A stretch of DNA of 64,000 bases, from the NCBI GenBank assembly GCA_013298125.1, contig JAAFJP010000003.1, forward strand, positions 62,001 through 126,000, written 5' to 3'. Shown in pieces: positions 47,570-56,766 of the stretch. The notes under the pieces were generated by a model that had not been told where the DNA came from, ran no database searches, and saw only the letters and a list, made by a program, of their open reading frames with translations. A program made the position numbers and the translations under genes. Every line of letters starts with the position of its first letter. The stretch's first letter is position 1. This DNA is from Cytophagales bacterium. Its GTDB lineage: Bacteria; Bacteroidota; Bacteroidia; Cytophagales; Spirosomataceae.

Positions 47570-48661
47570 ATGCTACTAACTATCAACATATTATACTTCT
47601 TTTTCAACCTCGTTTTAATCATAACTTGGTTGAAAATGAATAGTAAAAAATCTGTTTTTCAGAGTAAAAAAGATACTAAATTAACCATAATTATACCCGT
47701 AAGAAACGAAGAAGATAATATTCTAAATTTATTACAAGATATTGATAATCAGACTTATCCATTAGAAAACATTGAAGTAATTATAGCCAACGATTGCTCA
47801 ACAGACCAGACAGAGCAAATTGTTTTGGCGTTTCAAGAAAAAGCAAAATATAGTCTGAGAATATTAAATTTATTAAACGACAATAGCACTTCTCCCAAAA
47901 AAAGAGCCATTCAAAAAAGTATAGAAATTTCTTCGGGAGAACTCATTATCACTACTGACGGCGATTGTCGGGTTTCTAAAAATTGGTTATCTTCCATTGA
48001 AAATTGTTACAGAGAAAACGAAGCAAAATTGATAAGTTCGCCCGCAACTTTTATCAATGAAAATAACTTTTGGAATACTGCCCAAATCATAGAATTTGCC
48101 AGTTTGATAGGTTCGGGGGCGTGTGCGATGTACCTCCGTAAGCCTAATATGTGTAATGGTGCAAACATTGCCTACACACGAGAGGTTTTTGAAAATGTGG
48201 GTGGATTTGCTGGAAACGAACATTTAGCCTCGGGTGATGATGAATTTTTAATGCATAAAATCGCTAAGATTTATCCAGAGAAAGTAATTTTTAATTCTGA
48301 TTTTGAGGCAATCGTGAGAACAAAATCACAACCTAATATTCAACAATTTTATCAACAAAGAAGACGTTGGGCGAGTAAATGGAAACATTACCAAGATTGG
48401 AAAGTGTCGGCTTTGGCAATCTTTATTTTTGCAGTAAATTTGGGCGTGATTTGGAGTATTTTTCAGTTTGATTTTATAAACTTAGCCATTAAATTTTCAG
48501 CTGAATTAATTTTCTTAGCTCTGACAATCAGCTTTTTAGGGCATAAATCAAAGATAATTTTCATTCCGATTATTCAAATTCTTTACCCTTTTTATGTAGT
48601 TTTCTTTGGACTCATTGCACAAGGGAAAGGGTATGAATGGAAGGGAAGGAAATTGGAGTAA
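47570..48661 (+). CDS. Membrane-bound family 2 glycosyltransferase
   Basis: Transfers a sugar from a nucleotide donor. One N-terminal helix, then the GT-A catalytic domain: LTIIIPVRNEEDNI, the nucleotide aspartates in IANDCSTDQT, ITTDGDCRVSKNW (DxD-like), GANIAYTREVF, and the Q(Q/R)RRW acceptor motif QQRRRWASKW. Three C-terminal helices follow (residues about 280-345). 363 residues, normal for the type. The ATG lies one base after the flippase stop, so the pair is translationally coupled. Confidence 0.92.
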   Translation: MLLTINILYFFFNLVLIITWLKMNSKKSVFQSKKDTKLTIIIPVRNEEDNILNLLQDIDNQTYPLENIEVIIANDCSTDQTEQIVLAFQEKAKYSLRILNLLNDNSTSPKKRAIQKSIEISSGELIITTDGDCRVSKNWLSSIENCYRENEAKLISSPATFINENNFWNTAQIIEFASLIGSGACAMYLRKPNMCNGANIAYTREVFENVGGFAGNEHLASGDDEFLMHKIAKIYPEKVIFNSDFEAIVRTKSQPNIQQFYQQRRRWASKWKHYQDWKVSALAIFIFAVNLGVIWSIFQFDFINLAIKFSAELIFLALTISFLGHKSKIIFIPIIQILYPFYVVFFGLIAQGKGYEWKGRKLE

Positions 48662-48663
48662 AA

Positions 48664-48772
48664 TTTCTGAATCAGGATTTATTGTATTTTAAGATATTCA
48701 AGATAAAATTTGTAAAACTTCTGATTCTATAATCCTCTTCATCCTAAAATCCTGTAAATCTTGATTCAGAAA
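48664..48772. repeat. Inverted repeat TTTCTGAATCAGGATTTA
   Basis: Arms of 18 bases with one mismatch (48664-48681, 48755-48772), with shorter copies of ATCCT and TCAAGAT words between. It fills the spacer between the GT2 and deacetylase genes and ends four bases before the latter's ATG. Confidence 0.8.
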
Positions 48773-48776
48773 AAAT

Positions 48777-49418
48777 ATGCTAATCCACAAAACAAACTTC
48801 CTCATGCGGGCGATTTATCCCGATTTTATTTGGCGAATGTCAAGTGATGAGAAGGCAATTTACCTAACTTTTGACGATGGACCAATTCCTGAAATCACAG
48901 AGTTTGTATTGGAGGAATTAGCAAAATACAAGGCAAAAGCTACCTTTTTTTGTATTGGCGGAAACATCGAAAAGCATCCTGATATTTTCCAACAAATTGT
49001 AAATCAAGGACATAGCATCGGAAATCATACTTTTAATCATTTGAGAGGATGGAATACGGAAGATGAGGTTTATATTGAAAACTTTTGGAAATGTGAGAAA
49101 GAAATCTATCAACAAATCCCCAATCTAAAATCCGAAATCCGAAATCCGTTATTCCGTCCTCCCTACGGTAGAATCAAACGAAATCAATATCAAGAAATAA
49201 TAAAAAGCCACGAAATTATCATGTGGGATGTACTTTCAGGCGATTATGACCAAAGTATTTCCCAAGAACGTGTTTTGAATAAAAGTATTCAACATACAGA
49301 AAGTGGTTCGATTGTACTTTTCCACGATAGCATCAAAGCGAGTAAGAATATGCTATTTGCTTTGCCAAGATATTTAGAATATTTTTCTGAGAAAGGGTAT
49401 TCTTTCAAAACGCTCTAA
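48777..49418 (+). CDS. Polysaccharide deacetylase (NodB domain)
   Basis: Removes N- or O-acetyl groups from a glycan. All NodB motifs are visible in 213 residues: YLTFDDGPIPE (catalytic and metal Asp), GHSIGNHTFNHLR with the HxxxH metal pair, FRPPYGR, and late MWDVLSGDYD and IVLFHDS. There is no signal peptide, only a short N-terminal segment (MLIHKTNFLMRAIYP), so it may be cytoplasmic or membrane-associated. Lies within the glycan cluster between two GT2 genes. Confidence 0.93.
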   Translation: MLIHKTNFLMRAIYPDFIWRMSSDEKAIYLTFDDGPIPEITEFVLEELAKYKAKATFFCIGGNIEKHPDIFQQIVNQGHSIGNHTFNHLRGWNTEDEVYIENFWKCEKEIYQQIPNLKSEIRNPLFRPPYGRIKRNQYQEIIKSHEIIMWDVLSGDYDQSISQERVLNKSIQHTESGSIVLFHDSIKASKNMLFALPRYLEYFSEKGYSFKTL

Positions 49419-49426
49419 AAACGTAC

Positions 49427-49470
49427 CACAGACTTCAGTCTGTTCGCTCAAATACAGACTGAAGTCTGTG
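49427..49470. repeat. Perfect hairpin of CACAGACTTCAGTCTGT
   Basis: Seventeen-base perfect arms (49427-49443, 49454-49470) with a 10-base loop, between the deacetylase stop and the next GT2 start (ATG 49480). The right arm supplies a GTG at 49468 that would otherwise look like an early start. Confidence 0.88.
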
Positions 49471-49479
49471 TTACTAAAA

Positions 49480-50487
49480 ATGACAAAATTATACCCCCAA
49501 ATAACCGTCTGGATTGCTGCCCGCAACGAAGAAGATAACATCATCAATTGCCTTCAATCAATCGAAAAATTAGATTATCCTGTTGAATCTTTACAAATTT
49601 TTATAGGAAATGACCAATCGACAGATAAAACTGCATCACTTGTTCATGATTTCATTATTGATAAACCGCAATTTCAATTAATTGATATTCAAAAAGTTAT
49701 CAATAATCAGCGAGGAAAAGCCAATGTTTTAGCGAATTTATATGAACATTCTACGGGCAAATATTTCTTGATTTGTGATGCAGATGTTACAGTCAATCCA
49801 AATTGGGCAAAAGGGATGATTGCTAATTTTGAGATTGATTCAAAAATCGGACATCAAGTGGGTATTACATCCATCAAAGGAAATTCCATCTGGGCAAATT
49901 TCCAATCCATCGACTGGCTTCACGCTTTAACTTTACTGAAAATTGCGGCAGATTTAAAGATTCCTTTGACAGGTCTGGGGAATAACTCAGCGGTTACTCG
50001 TGAGGCATACGAAGCCACAGGCGGGTATGCAAAAATACCTTTTTCGATTACAGAAGATTTTGCATTATTCCATGAAGTAGTAAAAAAAGAATTCGGTTTC
50101 AAAAACACCATAAACAAGGAAGTTTTCAACCAAACATTGCCGATGTTTTCCCTCAAAGAGTTCTTACACCAACGCAAACGTTGGATGGTTGGGGCTTTGC
50201 AATGTCCTTGGTGGATTGTTACTTTACTATTTTTACAGGCATTATTTTTGCCAATTTTATTGATAATTGGTATTATTTTCTCTTGGAAAACGGCTGGTAT
50301 CATTTGGTTTTTGAAATGGCTAAACCAAACAATTACCGTATTGCCAACCATCATAAAACTAAGAGAATATTCTTTAATCAAACATCTGTTTTTGTATGAA
50401 TTATACGCCAATTGGTGGCAAATGACCATGATTTTCTTTTATTACTCGCCCGTGAAGGTGGACTGGAAAGGACGGATTTATGAGTAA
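49480..50487 (+). CDS. Membrane-bound family 2 glycosyltransferase
   Basis: Second GT2 of the cluster, 335 residues from the ATG at 49480. Motifs: VWIAARNEEDNIINCLQSIEKLDYP, IGNDQSTDKT, LICDADVTVNPNW (DxD), LGNNSAVTREAYEATGGY, ITEDFALFHEV, and the acceptor motif HQRKRWMVGAL. Two or three C-terminal helices follow. It is a paralogue of the GT2 at 47570 with the same order of parts. Donor and acceptor cannot be told. Confidence 0.92.
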   Translation: MTKLYPQITVWIAARNEEDNIINCLQSIEKLDYPVESLQIFIGNDQSTDKTASLVHDFIIDKPQFQLIDIQKVINNQRGKANVLANLYEHSTGKYFLICDADVTVNPNWAKGMIANFEIDSKIGHQVGITSIKGNSIWANFQSIDWLHALTLLKIAADLKIPLTGLGNNSAVTREAYEATGGYAKIPFSITEDFALFHEVVKKEFGFKNTINKEVFNQTLPMFSLKEFLHQRKRWMVGALQCPWWIVTLLFLQALFLPILLIIGIIFSWKTAGIIWFLKWLNQTITVLPTIIKLREYSLIKHLFLYELYANWWQMTMIFFYYSPVKVDWKGRIYE

Positions 50488-50502
50488 AATACTATAACTA
50501 AA

Positions 50503-51258
50503 ATGATAGAAACCCACGCACATATATACGACGAAGCATTTGCGGAAGACCGTGAAGAAATGTTAAAAAGAGCCTTTTCGGCTGGAATTTCTGAGATTTG
50601 GATGCCAAATTGCAACTCAGAAACCATTGAAGGTATGATGGATTTGGCAACAAAATATCCAAACCAATGTCGCCCGATGATGGGCTTACATCCTTGTTAT
50701 GTCAAAGAAGATTTTGAAAAAGAATTATACATCGTTGAGGAATGGTTGAATAAAGATAAATTTATTGCCATCGGTGAAATTGGAATGGATTTATTTTGGG
50801 ATAAAACCTTCGTAAAACAACAGGAAGAGGCTTTTTTGACCCAATGTACCTTAGCTAAAAAACATAATCTTTGGATAGATATTCACTGTCGTAATGCCTT
50901 TTGGGAGACAGTTGCCTTGATAGAAAAGAATGCTGACTCAAATCTAAAAGGTATTTTTCATTGCTTTACGGGTACATTAGAAGAAGCACAGAAAGCCATT
51001 GAGTTAGGTTTTTTGTTAGGAGTTGGTGGTGTTGCAACTTTTAAAAACGGCGGTTTGGATAAAGTCTTGCCATTTATAGATTTGAAGCATATCGTCCTTG
51101 AAACAGATGCCCCTTATCTCGCACCTGTCCCCTACCGTGGCAAACGAAATGAGCCTGTTTATTTAGAAATTATTGCTCAGAAAGTTGGGGATTTGATTGG
51201 GATGGAGGTTAAAAATGTAATCAGGGAGACTACGATAAATGCTAAAAATTTATTTTAA
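50503..51258 (+). CDS. TatD-family metal-dependent nuclease
   Basis: Metal-dependent hydrolase with DNase activity in characterised members. The 251 residues start METHAHIYD-like (MIETHAHIYDEAF), the metal HxH. Further metal residues are in AIGEIGMDLFW, WIDIHCRNAF and GIFHCFTGT, with LETDAPYLAPVPYRGKRNEP closing the active site. Normal length. It lies 15 bases after the glycan cluster and may be read through with it. Confidence 0.95.
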   Translation: MIETHAHIYDEAFAEDREEMLKRAFSAGISEIWMPNCNSETIEGMMDLATKYPNQCRPMMGLHPCYVKEDFEKELYIVEEWLNKDKFIAIGEIGMDLFWDKTFVKQQEEAFLTQCTLAKKHNLWIDIHCRNAFWETVALIEKNADSNLKGIFHCFTGTLEEAQKAIELGFLLGVGGVATFKNGGLDKVLPFIDLKHIVLETDAPYLAPVPYRGKRNEPVYLEIIAQKVGDLIGMEVKNVIRETTINAKNLF

Positions 51259-51282
51259 AAAATTATGCAATATTAAAATTTT

Positions 51283-51936
51283 ATGGTCAATGGAATTATA
51301 GTTTTGGCTACAATTTGGATTTATCCATTTTTAAGCTTTTTTGCTTTAAAATATACGGAAACACGTATTTCTCTCAGGAGTAAAATTTTTAGGGGAACTT
51401 TTATAGTATCAATAGTTGCAATATTTGGATTGTTAACCAATATCTCCTTCACACTCACACCTTTAAACTGGATATTTTGTTCAACTATCTATTTATCTTT
51501 ATGTCATATCTTAAATATCACACAATTTCAACCAAATAAAATCATTAAAATTTTTGGTAGTATTTTAAGTTTTTGTATTTATGGAATTGGGTTTATTATG
51601 GGTTCTGTTGGTATTTTAGGGATTGGATTTATTTTAGGTGACAGTAATGTTGAAAAAGAAGTTTGGCTGAGTGATGGTCTGATTTATAAGCAATTCAATA
51701 TAGGAAATGCTATTTCTGATAACAGAGGTACTCGTATAGAAATTCACAAAACGATTCCTTTTTTCCCTTTAATCGAATGGGAAAAACAAGAAAAAATGTA
51801 TTGGGGGCTTACCACTTATGAGAATCCTATGATAATAAAATATGATGAAAGAAGAAAGAAAATATATTTATCTAAGTTTATTAAAAGTAAAGATGGTTCA
51901 ACTACTTCATGGCGAGACTCTCTAAACATTGATTAA
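51283..51936 (+). CDS. Hypothetical four-helix membrane protein
   Basis: Unrecognised 217-residue protein with about four hydrophobic helices in the first 125 residues (VLATIWIYPFLSFFAL, GTFIVSIVAIFGLL, LNWIFCSTIYLSL, IGFIMGSVGILGIGFILG) and a soluble tail containing HKTIPFFPLIEWEKQEKMYWG. It starts 24 bases after tatD and ends two bases before the asparaginase gene, so it is in the same operon. More AT-rich than its neighbours. Function unknown. Confidence 0.65.
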   Translation: MVNGIIVLATIWIYPFLSFFALKYTETRISLRSKIFRGTFIVSIVAIFGLLTNISFTLTPLNWIFCSTIYLSLCHILNITQFQPNKIIKIFGSILSFCIYGIGFIMGSVGILGIGFILGDSNVEKEVWLSDGLIYKQFNIGNAISDNRGTRIEIHKTIPFFPLIEWEKQEKMYWGLTTYENPMIIKYDERRKKIYLSKFIKSKDGSTTSWRDSLNID

Positions 51937-51938
51937 AC

Positions 51939-53000
51939 ATGAAAATCATAAAAATAAAAACAAAAGCCGACGGCGAAAATGATGTAAAAGTCCTTGTTAT
52001 TTACACAGGAGGTACATTAGGAATGGTTTATGATGCAAAAAGTGATAGTTTAGTGCCTTTCGATTTTGCTCAAATTCCAGATAATTTACCCGAAATGGCA
52101 CGACTTGATTTTGAAATCTCTGTCTTGACTTTCGATAAATTATTAGATTCGTCAAACATGAACCCTGATGTATGGGTCAATTTGGCGGAAATCATTGAAG
52201 AAAATTATACGAACTTCGACTCTTTCGTTATTCTACATGGAACAGATACGATGGCTTATTCAGCTTCGGCGATGAGCTATTTATTAGAAGGATTAAATAA
52301 GCCCGTCATTTTCACAGGGGCTCAGTTACCCATTGGCGTTGCCCGTACCGATGCTAAGGAAAATTTTATCACCGCCCTCGAAATTGCCGCTTCAAGAACC
52401 CATAATCGCCCAACAGTTTCGGAAGTTTGTATTTATTTCAACTCACTTTTACTCCGTGGAAATCGTGCCAGAAAGCACGAAAGCGTACAATTCAACGCTT
52501 TTGAGTCTGAAAATTACCCTGTTTTGGCAGAGGCTGGAATCAAAATTGAATATAACAAACCGTATTTGAAACATTATGATTCAGATGCCATCTTAAAAGT
52601 CCATAAATCATTGGACGAAAACGTAGTCATTCTAAAACTTTTCCCAGGCATCACCGAAAAAGTAGTTCGCAATATCCTTGAAATCAAAGGTTTAAGAGGT
52701 GTTGTTTTAGAAACTTTTGGTTCGGGGAATGCTCCAACTTCTGAATGGTTTTTGAAACTAATGAAAGAATTTGTCGAAAAAGGAATTATTATTTTTAATG
52801 TTTCTCAGTGCAATGGTGGGCGTGTGACGCAAGGACGATACCAAACCAGTCAATTTATGTTAGAAATTGGGGTAGTTTCTGGGGCTGATATGACTACCGA
52901 GGCGGCTATCACAAAACTGATGTTTGCCTTGGGACAAAGTGTAGATAATCAAGAGGTTAAGAAGATTTTGAAACATTCTGTTTCGGGAGAAATGTCTTAG
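51939..53000 (+). CDS. ansA: Type I L-asparaginase
   Basis: Hydrolyses asparagine to aspartate and ammonia in the cytoplasm. Motif one VIYTGGTLGM contains the nucleophile threonine; motif two FVILHGTDTMAYSASAMSYL contains the second catalytic threonine-aspartate pair. Then IFTGAQLPIG and a C-terminal allosteric-like domain with VVLETFGSGNAPT. 353 residues, as in E. coli AnsA-type enzymes, no signal peptide. The stop overlaps that of the convergent gene. Confidence 0.93.
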   Translation: MKIIKIKTKADGENDVKVLVIYTGGTLGMVYDAKSDSLVPFDFAQIPDNLPEMARLDFEISVLTFDKLLDSSNMNPDVWVNLAEIIEENYTNFDSFVILHGTDTMAYSASAMSYLLEGLNKPVIFTGAQLPIGVARTDAKENFITALEIAASRTHNRPTVSEVCIYFNSLLLRGNRARKHESVQFNAFESENYPVLAEAGIKIEYNKPYLKHYDSDAILKVHKSLDENVVILKLFPGITEKVVRNILEIKGLRGVVLETFGSGNAPTSEWFLKLMKEFVEKGIIIFNVSQCNGGRVTQGRYQTSQFMLEIGVVSGADMTTEAAITKLMFALGQSVDNQEVKKILKHSVSGEMS

Positions 53001-54625
53001 TCAATAATCAATTTCTTAGTAATAGTTTTTTCAGAATCAGAATATTTTACAAAATATGTTCCAGAAGGAAAAGAAGTCGAAATAGTTTGTTTTTTTGAGT
53101 CTCCTGTACAAATTTTCGTAAAAATTTCTCTTCCTAAAAAATCAAACATTTGTAATTTTCCATCCAAGTTTTTTTCTCCAAAATACTCAAAAGTAAAGCC
53201 TCCTTTTGTTGGATTTGGATATAAAATAAAACTATTTTGTTGGTCGGGCAAAGGGAATTTACACAAAAAGGTTTCTTTACCTTTCAATGTGATTTTTTGC
53301 GACCAATCACCATAATTTACGGTCATTTCAGTCGTCTCATTTTCACCTGCAAATTCATTTATCGCCGCAATTAAAATTTCATTTTCTTTAATAACTCCCC
53401 TCCAAATAGGGTCACGGTCTTGAAAATGATGGTAGGCACTTTTGGGAATAACTAATTGGTATTTATCCGTAAAAAAATCTTTGAACTGCGAAAGTCGAAA
53501 TAAAGCATTAATATAAATTTCATAAGTAGCGTAATTCAAGGTATCTGAGGTGTTTAATTCCCAAAGCCAGATCCCTTTTGCTCCTGAAAAAAAAGGCATT
53601 ATTGCCTGAGATTCAATGAGGTGTTTTTTAATTGATACGTCAAACTTATAATTAGAATTTGGTTGGCATTTATTGTAAGTCAACCATTGAAATAACATAA
53701 TATCTTTATCACTTCTGGCAACATTTGCTTCCACTTGAAACAATTGATAAGCCACATTAGAATATTCTTTTAAATTACTGTATTCGTAACAAAAATAGGC
53801 TGAGGGTGTCAAAAACGTATTCTGGTTATAAAACTCCCCTCCTACTTTTTGGGTTAATGTGTCAATCATATAGTAATTTAAAACCTTATCGCTCGTTTGC
53901 CATTCCTGCCATGTATAATTCAAAGGAAATCCATTATTTTTAATGGGAGCATCTGAATAAGAGGCAAAATTAGTTGAATTGGACATTTCAATATTTTTCA
54001 AAAATTTGATTGGCTCTGCATACAATTTAGACAAATCAGTTTTATAACGTTCTATAAATTCAATATCGCTTAATTTTTGAAATTGCGATGGGACTACGGG
54101 ATTACTTTTCAAAAATCTAATTCCTGGATCACTCGGTATCTCACGCTCTACGTCTAAAACGAATAAATCAACATTTGGAGTAGCTTTTCCTTGGGTATCT
54201 CTAAAAATATTCGCTAACGCTCCAGCATATCCCTTCCAGTATAATTTATACTTTTCTAAATCATTATTCCAAGGACTTTCATGCTCATACCACGGCTGAC
54301 CTTCGAGACTGGCAACTCCGTACCAAAGTATTGCACGATTTTTTAGGGGTAAATCAACATCTGCATTTGTGAAGGTTGACAGATGGGTAAATCCGTGTTT
54401 TAACGGTAATTGAAGAGAATCGTTGAAACGTGGACCACTGTAAACCATCTTAAAGGGCAAAGAAAATTCAGGAAATTGCTTCCAATTTATTACTCCTTTT
54501 TTTTCTGAAAGTGAATATTTAAAATCATTCTTACAGTCTGACTGACCGAAGCCGCAAACGCTTATCATTAGTAAGAGAAAAATAAAAGTCTTTTTAATCA
54601 CGTTTAAAAGATAAATGTCATCCAT
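52997..54625 (-). CDS. Secreted protein with type A C-terminal sorting domain
   Basis: A 542-residue exported protein. An N-terminal hydrophobic signal (TFIFLLLMISVCGFGQ) follows a few polar residues. The large central part (residues about 30-450) looks like a TIM-barrel-like enzyme domain (LFVLDVEREIPSDPGI, MLFQWLTYNKCQP, AKGIWLWELNTSD) of no family I can name. The last 80 residues, FILYPNPTKGGFTFEYFG to TYFVKYSDSEKTITKKLIID, are the type A sorting signal of the type IX secretion system, so it is released or anchored outside. Its end overlaps asparaginase by four bases. Confidence 0.82.
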   Translation of the reverse strand: MDDIYLLNVIKKTFIFLLLMISVCGFGQSDCKNDFKYSLSEKKGVINWKQFPEFSLPFKMVYSGPRFNDSLQLPLKHGFTHLSTFTNADVDLPLKNRAILWYGVASLEGQPWYEHESPWNNDLEKYKLYWKGYAGALANIFRDTQGKATPNVDLFVLDVEREIPSDPGIRFLKSNPVVPSQFQKLSDIEFIERYKTDLSKLYAEPIKFLKNIEMSNSTNFASYSDAPIKNNGFPLNYTWQEWQTSDKVLNYYMIDTLTQKVGGEFYNQNTFLTPSAYFCYEYSNLKEYSNVAYQLFQVEANVARSDKDIMLFQWLTYNKCQPNSNYKFDVSIKKHLIESQAIMPFFSGAKGIWLWELNTSDTLNYATYEIYINALFRLSQFKDFFTDKYQLVIPKSAYHHFQDRDPIWRGVIKENEILIAAINEFAGENETTEMTVNYGDWSQKITLKGKETFLCKFPLPDQQNSFILYPNPTKGGFTFEYFGEKNLDGKLQMFDFLGREIFTKICTGDSKKQTISTSFPSGTYFVKYSDSEKTITKKLIID

Positions 54626-54670
54626 TCACCAATAAATTTTTTAATTTTGTAAAGATAAACTCAAAACAAC

Positions 54671-55126
54671 ATGACTCATTCAAAATTCCTTCTGATTTTT
54701 ATATTTACTATCGCTTTTTTTTCTTGTAAGAATAATGAAGCATCAATTTTAAGTAGCGAAAGCGTAAGAGCTATTGCCATAAAATCCGCCACGTCAGGTT
54801 GGAAATTAGATAATACAACTAAAACTGATAATGCCCTTCTTGATAAAAACAGAGTTACGGGACTTTCAAAGTTTATTTATGAATTGATATATATCTTTGA
54901 CAAAGATGGAAATGTTAAGTCGTTTGATAAAGATACAAAACAGGCTTTAAGTTATGGTACGTGGAAGTTTTTAAACAATGATACTATTTTGGAAACAAAT
55001 ATTGCGGGTGAAATAGGTACTTTTAAAGTTATAGAATTGACAAAAACGAAAATGGTTCTACAAAATGACAAATTTGAATATGACAATGCTAAAATTACTG
55101 TTAATATGAATTTTAGTCCGTTATAG
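54671..55126 (+). CDS. Hypothetical lipoprotein
   Basis: A 151-residue predicted lipoprotein (MTHSKFLLIFIFTIAFFSC, Cys19). The mature domain looks like a lipocalin-type barrel: SGWKLDNTTKT, YIFDKDGNVKSFDKDTKQALSYGTWKF, FKVIELTKTKMVLQND. Similar small lipoproteins are common in Bacteroidota. It is divergent from the type A cargo gene, with 45 bases between the start codons. Function unknown. Confidence 0.72.
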   Translation: MTHSKFLLIFIFTIAFFSCKNNEASILSSESVRAIAIKSATSGWKLDNTTKTDNALLDKNRVTGLSKFIYELIYIFDKDGNVKSFDKDTKQALSYGTWKFLNNDTILETNIAGEIGTFKVIELTKTKMVLQNDKFEYDNAKITVNMNFSPL

Positions 55127-55186
55127 AATAAACAGTCAGGTTGGAACCTGTTATACTCTTTTTAAGGATAAATACCTTACCAACTC

Positions 55187-56758
55187 ATGCACAAACAACT
55201 CTCACTGGTAGTTGAGCCAGAAATAGCTTTTGATGAAATAAATCTTAAATCTCATCTTGATAAGCTATTGCACATTCCTTCAGATGCTCATGCACACATA
55301 CGACCACTCAAACGCTCGATAGATGCTCGTGGGCGACAAGTCAAAGTAAATTTGGATGTAGAAGTTTTCATCAACGAAACACCTACACAACGAATTTCTT
55401 TTGAAAAAAAATATCCAAATGTTTCAAAATCTAAACAAGCAATCATTGTTGGTGCAGGTCCTGCGGGACTTTTTGCTGCCCTAAGATTAATAGAGTTAGG
55501 CATAAAACCAATTTTATTGGAAAGAGGTAAAGACGTACGTGCAAGGAGAAGAGATTTAGCCGCCATCAACAAAGAGCACGTGGTGAATCCAGAATCCAAT
55601 TATTGCTTTGGGGAAGGTGGTGCTGGGACATATTCCGACGGAAAACTTTATACTCGAAGCAAAAAAAGAGGAGACATCAGAAGGGTTTTGGAAATTTTGG
55701 TAGCTCATGGGGCAACTGAGGAAATCCTTGTAGATGCACATCCACATATAGGCACAAACAAACTTCCGCAATTAGTTGCCGAACTTCGTGAAAGTATCAT
55801 AAATGCAGGAGGAGAAGTTCATTTTGATACGAAAGTGGTCGATTTTGTTATCCAAAATAAAGAAATTAAAGGCGTTGTTCTTGAAAATGATGATGAGATA
55901 ATTGGAGAGGGTGTAATCCTTGCCACTGGACATTCAGCAAGAGATATTTACGAATTATGCCAAAAAAGAAATGTTTTAATTGAAGCAAAACCTTTTGCGA
56001 TGGGCGTGAGAATTGAACATCAACAGAGTTTGATTGATGCCTTGCAATATCATCGTCCAGAAAGAGGAAAATATTTACCCGCTGCCTCTTACAGTTTAGT
56101 TGCACAAACGTATTTCAAAGGTGTACAAAGAGGTGTTTTCTCGTTTTGTATGTGTCCAGGAGGATTTATTGTTCCTTCTGCAACTGCCCCAGGAGAGTTG
56201 GTAGTAAACGGAATGTCCCCTTCGAGAAGAGACTCAAAATTTGCAAATTCGGGCATGGTGGTAGCGATTAATGAAGTAGATTTGAAGGCTTATGAACACT
56301 TTGGGGCATTAGCTGGTTTACAATTGCAAAGAGAATTAGAACAAAAAGCCTGTAAAATGGCAGGTGGAGGACAAACCGCCCCTGCACAATTAGTTGAAGA
56401 TTTTATTAGAAACAAAACCTCAAAATCATTACTTGATACTTCCTATCAGCCTGGGTTGATATCAGTTGATATGATGGAAGTTTTACCAGATTTTATTGGA
56501 AATCCATTAAGGGAAGGACTAAAACAATTTGGGCAAAAAATGAGAAATTATGCCTCAAACCAAGCTCAAATCATTGGAATCGAAAGTAGAACCTCCTCGC
56601 CAGTAAGGATTACAAGAAATAATGAAACACTTGAACACCTTGAGATAAAACGACTTTTCCCATGTGCTGAGGGTGCTGGTTATGCTGGTGGAATCATGTC
56701 GGCGGCAATGGATGGAGAGAGATGTGCCGAGAAATTATTTGAACATTATTGCTCTTAA
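55187..56758 (+). CDS. FAD-dependent oxidoreductase of the HI0933/YtfP-like dehydrogenase group
   Basis: A 523-residue flavoprotein. A specific N-terminal domain of about 85 residues (RPLKRSIDARGRQVKVNLDVEVF) precedes the FAD-binding GAGPAG (89-94) and ERGKDVRARRRDLA. NYCFGEGGAGTYSDGKLYTR and the second GG-type motif IGEGVILATGHSARD follow, with LFPCAEGAGYAGGIMSAAMDG closing the FAD site. This layout is that of conserved bacterial and plastid FAD-dependent dehydrogenases of unknown substrate. It ends eight bases before the NUDIX gene. Confidence 0.85.
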   Translation: MHKQLSLVVEPEIAFDEINLKSHLDKLLHIPSDAHAHIRPLKRSIDARGRQVKVNLDVEVFINETPTQRISFEKKYPNVSKSKQAIIVGAGPAGLFAALRLIELGIKPILLERGKDVRARRRDLAAINKEHVVNPESNYCFGEGGAGTYSDGKLYTRSKKRGDIRRVLEILVAHGATEEILVDAHPHIGTNKLPQLVAELRESIINAGGEVHFDTKVVDFVIQNKEIKGVVLENDDEIIGEGVILATGHSARDIYELCQKRNVLIEAKPFAMGVRIEHQQSLIDALQYHRPERGKYLPAASYSLVAQTYFKGVQRGVFSFCMCPGGFIVPSATAPGELVVNGMSPSRRDSKFANSGMVVAINEVDLKAYEHFGALAGLQLQRELEQKACKMAGGGQTAPAQLVEDFIRNKTSKSLLDTSYQPGLISVDMMEVLPDFIGNPLREGLKQFGQKMRNYASNQAQIIGIESRTSSPVRITRNNETLEHLEIKRLFPCAEGAGYAGGIMSAAMDGERCAEKLFEHYCS

Positions 56759-56766
56759 AATAAAAT

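Noticed and set aside
49920-50429. A 169-codon minus-strand frame inside the second GT2 gene
   Set aside because: The plus-strand frame has all GT2 motifs; the antisense frame has none.
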